From: Bifidobacterium castoris
Lineage (GTDB): Bacteria > Actinomycetota > Actinomycetes > Actinomycetales > Bifidobacteriaceae
Assembly (NCBI RefSeq): GCF_003952025.1
Contig: NZ_QXGI01000002.1
Location: forward strand, 416,669-480,668
DNA: 64,000 nucleotides
Direction of reading: 5' to 3'
Shown here: positions 57,617 to 64,000 of the stretch, in pieces
Layout of the letters: each line of letters begins with the position of its first letter
Numbering within the stretch: position 1 is the stretch's first letter
Made by a program: the position numbers and the translations under genes
The notes under the pieces: generated by a model
What the model was told of the DNA's origin: nothing
Database searches by the model: none
Seen by the model: only the letters and a program-made list of their open reading frames with translations

Positions 57617-59197
57617 ATGAAGAAGGTTTGGAAGGGCTTCGCCGCTGCGGTCTCCGCCGCTGCGATCGCCGCCACCGGTTTCATCGGCGCCACCTCCGCC
57701 AACGCGGATCCGGTCGGCACTGGCACCATCACGCTGACGGGCACCGTCGCTGGCGATCAGTACAAGGGCTATCGTCTGCTCAACGTCACCGGTATCAGCG
57801 GCACTTCGGTCGCTTATGAAGTCAACACCAAGTATGCAGATGTGCTGAAGACTGCGCTCGGCCTGAGCGGTAATGTAACGGATAAGCAGATCGTCGATGG
57901 CATCAAGGATCTGAGCACCGACGACACCACCACCAACGACGATTCCCATAATGTTCGCGCCTTTGCCGCGGATGTCATGGACGCGATTACTAAAGCTGGT
58001 CTCGACGCAGAACTCGCTGAGACCGCGGGCGGTGACACTCTTGCCTTCGCCAACATTGATCGTGGTTACTACCTGTTCAACCAGACGGTGAACGGTGCAC
58101 CAGAAGCGAACACCGACTCCTCGTTCATTGTGGACACCGCGCTTGATGCGGATACGACCATTGCCGTCAAGAACGGCACCGTGACCCTCGTCAAGAAGCT
58201 TCAGGACAACGACACCTCCAACGGTCAGGACGCCGATCAGTGGATTGACTCCGCCGACTACAACATCGGTGATGACGTTCCGTTCCAGCTGACCGGTACG
58301 CTGCCGAAGAACCTGACGTCCTTCGATACCTTCACGTATGTCTTCCACGATACGCTGTCGGAGGGTCTGACCTTCAACGACGACCTTAAGGTCTTCGTGT
58401 CGAACAACGGTGTGGAAACTGACGTTACCGACGACTTCACGCTGACGCAGGGCGAGGATGGCTCGTTCACTGTTGGCATCGACGACATCCTTTCGCTGAA
58501 CACCGAAGACCAGACGCTCGTCACCAAGGACACGATCGTCTACGTTCGTTACACTGCGCAGCTGAACACCAACGCCGTCATCGGCTCCGAGGGCAACCCG
58601 AACACGGCTTATCTCGAGTTCTCGAACAACAGCAACCACGACGGCACCGGCGACACCGACACCACCCCGGAGGACAAGGTCACCGTCTTCACCTATAAGG
58701 TCGACGTCGAGAAGACCTTCGACGTCGGTGCTCCGGCTGACACCGATCTGCCGAAGTTCACGCTGTACAAGAAGAACGCCGCCGGCGACTACATCCCGTA
58801 CACCAACGACAAGGAAACCTCTGCGGAGAAGACCGTTGTCAAGGGTGAAGATGGCAAGTACACCATCGGCTGGGAAGGCATCGACGCCGGTGAGTACAAG
58901 CTCGTCGAAACGCACGTCCCTGCAGGCTACAACAAGGCTGACGACGTCGAGTTCACCGTCACCGCTGATCACGAGATCGATGCTGACGACCCGGAGCTGA
59001 AGGACCTCGATGGGGGTGACAAGTTCACCGGTACCGTAGACACCGGTTCGGTCGCCACGACGATCGAGAACAAGTCCGGCAACGAGCTCCCGTCGACCGG
59101 TGGCATGGGCACCACGGTGCTGTACGTCGCTGGCGCTGCGATCGTCCTGATCGCCGGCATCGGCCTCGCGGTCGCTCTCCGTCGCCGTCAGGCCTGA
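57617..59197 (+). CDS. Major (backbone) pilin subunit
   Basis: A 526-residue LPXTG pilin that class C sortase would polymerise into the shaft. Signal peptide 1-30 (FAAAVSAAAIAATGFIGATSANA). The N-terminal pilin domain is at about 35-180, the isopeptide D2 domain at about 190-360 (ADYNIGDDVPFQLTGTLP, VFHDTLSEGLTF), and a Cna_B domain at about 370-480 with the E-box YKLVETHVPAGY. VTVFTYKVDVEKTFD contains a candidate pilin-motif lysine. LPSTG is at 491-495, then a membrane segment and RRRQA. AAGGAG stands seven bases before ATG 57617. It lies 170 bases after the tip gene and 25 before the sortase. Confidence 0.93.
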   Translation: MKKVWKGFAAAVSAAAIAATGFIGATSANADPVGTGTITLTGTVAGDQYKGYRLLNVTGISGTSVAYEVNTKYADVLKTALGLSGNVTDKQIVDGIKDLSTDDTTTNDDSHNVRAFAADVMDAITKAGLDAELAETAGGDTLAFANIDRGYYLFNQTVNGAPEANTDSSFIVDTALDADTTIAVKNGTVTLVKKLQDNDTSNGQDADQWIDSADYNIGDDVPFQLTGTLPKNLTSFDTFTYVFHDTLSEGLTFNDDLKVFVSNNGVETDVTDDFTLTQGEDGSFTVGIDDILSLNTEDQTLVTKDTIVYVRYTAQLNTNAVIGSEGNPNTAYLEFSNNSNHDGTGDTDTTPEDKVTVFTYKVDVEKTFDVGAPADTDLPKFTLYKKNAAGDYIPYTNDKETSAEKTVVKGEDGKYTIGWEGIDAGEYKLVETHVPAGYNKADDVEFTVTADHEIDADDPELKDLDGGDKFTGTVDTGSVATTIENKSGNELPSTGGMGTTVLYVAGAAIVLIAGIGLAVALRRRQA

Positions 59198-59222
59198 GTG
59201 ACACCCCACAAGGAAAGGTGAT

Positions 59223-60263
59223 ATGAGGAATCGGCACTTGGCCAATCTGGAATCCCAGACTGACGGCAGTATCGATTCCTCATCCCTTACGCCGCCCGCC
59301 GGCTCCGCACAGGAATCGACGGGCGGCAGCCTTATGGAGGAACAGACCATCAACGCCACAAGCAATCAGCCCACAACAAAGACCAAGAAGAAGAGCAACA
59401 TCGGCATCAACCTGATGATCACGCTCTTCGCGCTCGTCCTCCTCGGAGGCATCGGGCTCCTCGTCTATCCGACCTTCGCCAACTGGTGGAACACGATGCA
59501 CGCGTCACGCGCCGTCGCCGGATACGTCGAGACCGTCAAAGACATGAGCGCGGACGAAAAGAAGGAACTTCTCGCCCAGGCCCACGCCTACAACGAGCAA
59601 CTCAACACGCTGCCGGACCGTTGGCGCCTCACCGACGAGCAGATGGACGAATACAATAAGACGCTCGACGTCACAGGCACCGGAATCATGGGATACATCA
59701 CGATCCCGAAACTCGAAGTGCGACTGCCCATCTACCACGGCACCGAAGACACCGTGCTGCAGATCGCCGGCGGACACCTCGCCGGATCGTCGCTGCCCGT
59801 CGGCGGCAAGGGCACGCACACAGCCATCTCCGGACACACGGGACTGCCGTCGGCGAAGCTCTTCACCGGACTCGACAGCCTCAAAGAAGGCGACACCTTC
59901 GCATTCCACGTGCTCGACGACACGTACACGTATCAGATCGACCAGATACGCACCGTGCTGCCGAACGAAATGCGCGACCTCGACTTCGACCCGGATCAGG
60001 ACTACGCGACCCTGATCACCTGCACCCCATACGGAGTCAACTCGCACCGGCTCCTCGTACGCGGCCACCGCATCCCCACGCCGGCGAACGCGGACGAAAC
60101 CCCATACGACAAGGCAGACAACCAGCGGACGCTCATCATCGCGGGCATCGCACTCGCCATCGTGCTGTTCATCCTCTGGATCATCTGGCTCATCGTGCAC
60201 CGCAGCCGCAAACGCGGACGAGACGCCGTGTCAGGCACCCCGGCCAAACACGCGGGACGCTGA
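59223..60263 (+). CDS. srtC: Class C sortase (pilus polymerase)
   Basis: Transpeptidase that joins pilin subunits through isopeptide bonds. The 346-residue protein has an N-terminal cytosolic tail (1-58), TM1 (about 62-82, GINLMITLFALVLLGGIGLL), a lid region, the catalytic domain with H205 (AISGHTGLP), C267 (TLITCTPYG) and R276 (HRLLVRGHR), and a second TM near the C-terminus (ALAIVLFILWIIWLIVHRS), the class C layout. The usual DP(F/W/Y) lid motif is replaced by LPDRWR. Strong site AAGGAAAGG before ATG 59223. A later Met (MEEQ) could start a shorter form. Confidence 0.94.
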   Translation: MRNRHLANLESQTDGSIDSSSLTPPAGSAQESTGGSLMEEQTINATSNQPTTKTKKKSNIGINLMITLFALVLLGGIGLLVYPTFANWWNTMHASRAVAGYVETVKDMSADEKKELLAQAHAYNEQLNTLPDRWRLTDEQMDEYNKTLDVTGTGIMGYITIPKLEVRLPIYHGTEDTVLQIAGGHLAGSSLPVGGKGTHTAISGHTGLPSAKLFTGLDSLKEGDTFAFHVLDDTYTYQIDQIRTVLPNEMRDLDFDPDQDYATLITCTPYGVNSHRLLVRGHRIPTPANADETPYDKADNQRTLIIAGIALAIVLFILWIIWLIVHRSRKRGRDAVSGTPAKHAGR

Positions 60264-60337
60264 CAAAAGGCGCCGCCACAATACTTATAATGAACCAAGA
60301 GAAGAAAGAACACCTCACCAAACCAAGGGGGGACAAT

Positions 60338-61387
60338 ATGGAACGGCTTACCATCGGCAAGCGCATCGCCACAGCGACGCTGTGCGCGGGCGCGTTGATC
60401 GCAAGCTTCGCCATCGGACTGCCGGACGTCTACGCGGACGACGCGGCCACGGACACGGAGGTCAAGGACTCCATCACGACGACCGAGGATCGCACCGACC
60501 TCGCATCCACCGTCGTCGCAGGAGACGGTGAGGGCACCATCAACGTCCACTACGCGCACGACGAAGCCGGACTCGAAGGCGTCGTCTTCCACGTCTACAA
60601 CGTGGCGAAGTGGGCGGACGAAGGCGGATACGAGCCGGTCGGCGACTTCGCCGACGCCGAGAAGTACCCGGTGAACTGGGACGTGCTCAACGCGGATCCG
60701 CAGACCTTCCGCGACATGGCGAACACGCTCGCCGGATACATCGCCGTCAACGGCACCGCGCCGGCGGCCAGCGCGATGACCGACGCGGACGGCGCCGTCA
60801 CGTTCGAGAACGTCGGGGACGGCATGTTCCTCGTCACCGCGGACCGCCTCGTCGAGAAGACGCTCGAATGCGCGAGCTCGTCGATGCTCGTCGCGCTGCC
60901 GAACGTGCACGTCGAGGACGGCGCGAACCAGCGCGTCGTCAACATCGAGCCGAAGAGCGACTGCGTCGTGCCGGAGATCAAGACCGAGACGCTCAACGTC
61001 AAGAAGGTGTGGAAGGACGCCGGCAACAACGACCGGCCGAAGTCCATCACCGTGGAACTGCTCAAGAACGGCGAAAGCCAGGAGACCGTCGAACTGTCCG
61101 ACGCGAACGACTGGCAGCACACGTGGGCGGAGCTCGAATCCGGCAACGACTGGAAGGTCGTGGAGAAGGACGTGCCGGCCGGATACACGACGATCTCCGA
61201 CTATGACATGACGGCGGAGGACGAAGCCAGCGTGACGATCACCAACACGAAGCCGGCGCCGCCGGTCACGCCGCAGAAGCCGCCGGCTCAGACCGGTGCC
61301 GACATCGCGCTCGTCGTGGTTGTGGCGAGTGCGGCGCTCATCCTTGGCGTGCTGCTCATCATGAAGACGCACAGGAAGGAAGCGTGA
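60338..61387 (+). CDS. Third, small Cna_B surface protein with PAQTG sorting signal
   Basis: A 349-residue secreted protein at the end of the pilus operon. Signal peptide at about 1-33 (LCAGALIASFAIGLPDVYA). The N-terminal domain (about 60-225, GVVFHVYNVAKWADEGGY, AVTFENVGDGMFLVTADR) resembles pilin N domains; a Cna_B domain follows (about 230-320, TLNVKKVWKDAGNN, WKVVEKDVPAGY as E-box). After a Pro-rich linker, the C-terminus has PAQTG, a membrane segment and KTHRKEA. The first two residues of LPXTG are replaced. It may be a cell-wall base pilin or a substrate for a housekeeping sortase. GGGGGGA precedes ATG 60338. Confidence 0.82.
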   Translation: MERLTIGKRIATATLCAGALIASFAIGLPDVYADDAATDTEVKDSITTTEDRTDLASTVVAGDGEGTINVHYAHDEAGLEGVVFHVYNVAKWADEGGYEPVGDFADAEKYPVNWDVLNADPQTFRDMANTLAGYIAVNGTAPAASAMTDADGAVTFENVGDGMFLVTADRLVEKTLECASSSMLVALPNVHVEDGANQRVVNIEPKSDCVVPEIKTETLNVKKVWKDAGNNDRPKSITVELLKNGESQETVELSDANDWQHTWAELESGNDWKVVEKDVPAGYTTISDYDMTAEDEASVTITNTKPAPPVTPQKPPAQTGADIALVVVVASAALILGVLLIMKTHRKEA

Positions 61388-61425
61388 AGCGCGCGGAGTG
61401 ACCGCAGCGGCTGACGCCGATCGGT

Positions 61426-61463
61426 AGGGAAGGCCATCCGGGAGGGTGGCCTTCCCTCTTTTT
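61426..61463 (+). terminator. Terminator of the pilus operon
   Basis: A perfect 11-bp stem (61426-61436 with 61447-61457, 10-base loop) is followed by CTTTTT, 39 bases past the last pilus gene. Confidence 0.92.
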
Positions 61464-61563
61464 GGTATTTGGGGCGTTGCTCGGGGCTCTGCGATTGGTG
61501 GTCTGGCGTGTTCGGTGGTCGGCGGCCCGTTTCGGGTTCCATCGGGGTTGGTTGGACGGTATT

Positions 61564-61675
61564 TCGGCTGAAGAGGAGCATTTTCTCCGTAGATGGCGGA
61601 TGGCGTCTATGGCGCGGCGCGAAAATAAGTGGGCGTACATGGAGTATTCCGAGAAAATGCTCCTCTTCAGCCGAG
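61564..61675. repeat. MITE-like inverted-repeat element, copy 2
   Basis: Arms of about 26 bases (61564-61590 and 61649-61675) that match except for one base surround 58 unrelated bases. The core AGGAGCATTTTCTC is shared with the element at 17467-17561. It lies 100 bases past the pilus terminator. The following 600 bases (61676-62280) hold no supported gene. Confidence 0.75.
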
Positions 61676-62291
61676 ATGGTCGGAAGATAGGGAGCTGATG
61701 GGTCGGAGCGTCGTGGGGCGGAACGAAGAAACACCGGATGGTTGGCGCAATCGTGGACGCTCGTAGACATGTGCCGCATGTACCTGCGATTGTGGGGCGG
61801 GTCTTTTGGCTGAGAGTGGAGCAATCGCGCTGGTGGGGCGGAAGCGGTGTTGGGAATGCAAGGAAAACAGGTCCGGCTACCTGACATGCCCACCCCAAAA
61901 TCGCAGATAGGGGATTTGAGGCGTCGTGAGGCAAGCTCGGTGCGCCGCTGCTCGTGAATGTGGCCGATCTGGACGGTACAGAACAGCGCAAAGCTGAACG
62001 GGGAGAAGCTGGGGGAGATCCAGGGCTGCTGTGGACCCTGAGGCGGACTGTACGAAGAATCCCCGTACAATTCCGCATTCCGAACTATCCACAGCGATGC
62101 TCACAGGAGGGTTGAAACCGGGGTGGCACATCCGGCTCGGCGATCCATGATGGCGGGATGCGGAGAGTGTGTGAAAATGGGACGACGCCGCACATTGACG
62201 GATGGATGCGAGTATGATGGAGCACATGTTTCATGAATGACACACAGGGTTTACTTTCAGTGCCTATCATGAAGCTGATTCTTCCCCCCAA

Positions 62292-62322
62292 CGGGACACA
62301 CCGCGACGGTGTGTCCCGCTTT
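62292..62322 (+). terminator. Orphan terminator
   Basis: A perfect 12-bp stem (62292-62303 with 62307-62318, loop CGA) followed by CTTTTA. No plus-strand gene ends before it, so it may be what is left of a lost gene or serve a small transcript starting near 62200. Confidence 0.6.
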
Positions 62323-62411
62323 TACGTTTTCGGATCGGGGAGGATGGAGAAGGGGCTGGATGCCGCAGCTCGGTCAGGTACTCTGAGACCGTATACGAAC
62401 CTTGATACGCC

Positions 62412-62699
62412 CTATGGCGGTGAACCAACCCCCGAGCGTATTGCGCCACTGACCCCGAGTTCCTGCATGCATGCTCTGAACTGTTTTGCGGTGAGATTGC
62501 CGTCGAACAGCACTCGAGCGTCTGCATCTCGCATGAAATCAATGCGCGCGACATGCTCGAAGTGCGAAGCGCCGAACGCATTGACGATCCACGTTTTTCC
62601 GGTCTGACGTGCGCCGCGGAGAAGCAGAGGTTTTCTTCCGGGCTTCGTATTCCAGCGTTCAAGGTCCTGAAGCATCGTGCGCGTGAGTTCCTGAATCAA
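62412..62699 (-). pseudogene. Fragment of an AAA_14/DUF4143-type ATPase
   Basis: A 95-codon reading frame whose product matches the N-terminus of the AAA_14/DUF4143 ATPases: LERWNTKPGRKPLLLRGARQ, TGKTWIVNAFG (Walker A) and HFEHVARIDFMRDADARVLF. Full-length family members have about 400 residues; this one stops soon after MQELGV, before Walker B. It starts with TTG at 62697-62699 after a GGGGG stretch. It is probably a truncated remnant at the edge of the foreign region. Confidence 0.7.
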
Positions 62700-63061
62700 C
62701 GTACCCCCTGTTATGTGAGTGACAACCTCATAATCAGGGGATAACGGGAAATCGGCGGGGCGGCGGTAGGTTCGGAGCCCGAGGCGAGGGTGGGAGTCAA
62801 CGCGCGGCGGGTGTGCGGCGGCTGCGCGATGGGCGTGGTGGCTATACGCTGGTCAACTGGCGGGAGTAGGTTGGGAGATGCAGACGTCGGGCAGCGCGGC
62901 AGCGTCGGATGATGTCGGTGCGGGGCATCGGCGAGTATCGTCGGCGTGTCGCGGATGGTCAACGGATGTTCATGGGACTGTGTATATTAGATTGCTGGTG
63001 TCTGGCCGCGAGGCTCGCACGCGCCGGACAGTAAGCTTCCCAAGTGAATAAAGGAACGAAT
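62700..63061. promoter_or_regulatory. Upstream region of rplU
   Basis: About 360 bases with no gene. A TATATT -10 candidate lies near 62983-62988, about 75 bases before rplU; the -35 side is not clear. The leader has CCGCGAGGCTCGCACGCG, which can fold, and AAAGGAACG as ribosome binding site. Confidence 0.35.
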
Positions 63062-63370
63062 ATGTACGCGATTGTGAAGGCCGGCGGCCATCAGGAAAAG
63101 GTCGAGGTCGGCGATACGATCCTCGTGAATCGTCTTGCAGCCAAGAACGGCGAAACCGTGGAATTCCCGGTTGCGCTCGTCGTGGACGGCTCCAAGGTCA
63201 CCGTTGCGGCGGCGGATCTCGCGAAGATCACCGTCAAGGCGGAGGTTGTGGACGATGAGGCCAAGGGCCCGAAGATCCGCATCCAGAAGTTCAAGAACAA
63301 GACCGGCGTTGCTCGTCGCAAGGGCCATCGCCAGAAGCTGACCGCCGTCAAGATCACCGAAATCGCCTGA
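63062..63370 (+). CDS. rplU: 50S ribosomal protein L21
   Basis: A 102-residue ribosomal protein. Family motifs are [18 protein letters not shown] at the start, [32 protein letters not shown] and [13 protein letters not shown] at the end. AAAGGAACGAAT precedes ATG 63062; an upstream in-frame start (63044) would add six residues. It forms an operon with rpmA, 58 bases downstream. In most actinobacteria it is close to rne; here about 11 kb separate them. Confidence 0.98.
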   Translation: MYAIVKAGGHQEKVEVGDTILVNRLAAKNGETVEFPVALVVDGSKVTVAAADLAKITVKAEVVDDEAKGPKIRIQKFKNKTGVARRKGHRQKLTAVKITEIA

Positions 63371-63428
63371 GTTCTCAGACGCGAATCGGCATCGGAAGAC
63401 TGCAGTCAGACACTGAAAGGAACTAGAA

Positions 63429-63680
63429 ATGGCACATAAGAAGGGCGCGTCCAGCTCGCGTAACGGTCGCGATTCAAATCCTCAGTACCTCGGCGTGAAG
63501 CGTTTCGGCGGTGAAGCCGTCGTCGCCGGCAACATCCTCGTTCGCCAGCGCGGCACCAAGTTCCACCCGGGCAAGAACGTCGGCGTCGGCAAGGACCACA
63601 CGCTGTTCGCTCTGACCGATGGACAGGTGCGCTTCGGCGTTCGCCGCGACCGCAAGGTCGTCGACGTCGTCGCTGAGTGA
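63429..63680 (+). CDS. rpmA: 50S ribosomal protein L27
   Basis: An 83-residue ribosomal protein near the peptidyl-transferase centre. Motifs: [69 protein letters not shown] precedes ATG 63429. It is followed by a terminator rather than directly by obg, which would lie beyond the window or has been displaced by the insertion at 63876. Confidence 0.98.
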   Translation: MAHKKGASSSRNGRDSNPQYLGVKRFGGEAVVAGNILVRQRGTKFHPGKNVGVGKDHTLFALTDGQVRFGVRRDRKVVDVVAE

Positions 63681-63715
63681 TTGCACTGATCGCGTAAGCA
63701 CAGTACATACTTTTC

Positions 63716-63760
63716 GGAAGGCCTCCGCCGCTTGGGCGGGGGCCTTCCTGCGTTTTGCGG
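63716..63760 (+). terminator. Terminator after rpmA
   Basis: A 14-bp stem with one G-T pair (63716-63729 with 63735-63748, loop GCTTG) followed by TGCGTTTT, 36 bases past the rpmA stop. Confidence 0.85.
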
Positions 63761-63794
63761 GGTGGTCGGGCGGCGGTCGGTTGTTGGCGGCCGC

Positions 63795-63875
63795 GGGCGG
63801 TCGTTTGTGGGTGAGGTTACGCATGGAATGCCGTCGTAGGGGGGTGCGGGCGGTCGTTTGTGGGTGAGGTTACGC
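63795..63875. repeat. Two copies of the ~40-bp dispersed repeat, second one cut off
   Basis: Copy 63795-63833 is complete (GGGCGGTCGTTTGTGGGTG, then AGGTTACGC, then ATGGAATGCCG). Copy 63848-63875 has the first 28 bases, identical, and then stops at TTACGC, where GGCTCTTCC begins. Related copies are at 28822-28963. Confidence 0.85.
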
Positions 63876-64000
63876 GGCTCTTCCCTTTTTAGTGTGTAAG
63901 GGCCGTGCTCCATCATTTGTTGTGTGAATGATAAAAAGAATGGGGCACGGCCTGTCCCTGATTTTAGCGTGTTCGATGGTCAGCGCCTGTTGGGGCTGGA
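63876..64000 (+). mobile_element. Probable left end of an insertion sequence (ISL3-like)
   Basis: A repeat copy is broken at 63875/63876, where GGCTCTTCC begins, which resembles the terminal inverted repeat of ISL3-family elements. Inside is a hairpin with arms GGCCGTGCTCCAT (about 63901-63913) and ATGGGGCACGGCC (about 63940-63952). The right end is outside the window, so the element is inferred from the broken repeat, the terminal sequence and the following open frame. Confidence 0.45.
63924..64000 (+). CDS. Possible transposase, N-terminal start only
   Basis: From GTG 63924 a frame runs to the window edge without a stop: [19 protein letters not shown], then QRLLGL. The 'LLGL' near the N-terminus is compatible with the start of ISL3-type transposases, but 25 codons cannot prove it. 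The start codon lies in the loop of the hairpin described for the element, which could limit translation from outside promoters. An ATG three codons later is out of frame. Confidence 0.35.
   Translation, partial: MNDKKNGARPVPDFSVFDGQRLLGL

Noticed and set aside
61359-62078. 239-codon open frame on the minus strand after the pilus operon
   Set aside because: It runs through the terminator and the inverted-repeat element and has no recognisable features.

Overview
The window is a high-GC Gram-positive chromosome segment, almost certainly from a Bifidobacterium or a close relative. The evidence is the GC- and CG-rich codon use, the actinobacterial gene set (DUF3039, Pr6Pr-type membrane protein, two FemABX bridge enzymes, an RNase E with a long Arg/acidic N-terminus), a large GH2 beta-galactosidase and a sortase-dependent pilus locus. 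The species cannot be fixed from the sequence alone. No rRNA genes, prophage or CRISPR array are visible. Two tRNA genes are present.

Layout: 1-4694 holds the 3' part of recG, the remnant of a surface-protein domain, rsmD, and a minus-strand cluster rpsP-khpA-rimM-trmD. A GH2 beta-galactosidase (5004-8375), a membrane-bound endonuclease/exonuclease/phosphatase protein, ffh and a CDF-type cation transporter follow. 12.6-15.7 kb is a small accessory patch: hairpin-forming repeats, an ArsR regulator translationally overlapped by an MFS exporter, and a RelE/Phd-type module whose toxin carries an internal amber stop. 15.7-27.7 kb is core: cysS, an ABC-F ATPase, a GMP-synthase-like amidotransferase, ilvBN, and coaD-DivIVA-like-yceD-rpmF-rnc, then a DUF3039 protein. 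27.7-41 kb carries a YghZ-type aldo/keto reductase, pncB, rph-rdgB, tandem femABX genes, an AEC transporter, tRNA-Leu and tRNA-Thr, manC, pgi and rplS. 41-52 kb carries lepB, rnhB, an ABC transporter pair, a second AEC transporter, dapE and RNase E/G.

The most unusual part is 52.1-63.0 kb. In most actinobacteria the RNase E gene is followed closely by rplU-rpmA-obg. Here about 11 kb separate rne from rplU, and they hold a complete sortase-dependent pilus operon with less GC-rich sequence: a 1431-residue tip adhesin, a 526-residue backbone pilin, a class C sortase and a third small Cna_B protein with a non-canonical PAQTG sorting signal. In the tip protein, two Ig-like (BIG2) domains and a starch-binding-like module appear to be inserted inside one SpaA/Cna_B domain, which suggests a pilus that binds polysaccharide. 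Downstream lie a MITE-like inverted-repeat element, an orphan terminator and a 95-codon fragment of an AAA ATPase, which look like scars of gene gain and loss.

Intergenic DNA is rich in small repeats: a 52-bp tandem repeat (20.8-21.0 kb), a roughly 40-bp dispersed unit (28.8 and 63.8 kb), an inverted-repeat element (17.5 and 61.6 kb), and degenerate units on both sides of dapE. At the right edge one copy of the dispersed unit is cut off where a probable insertion sequence begins.
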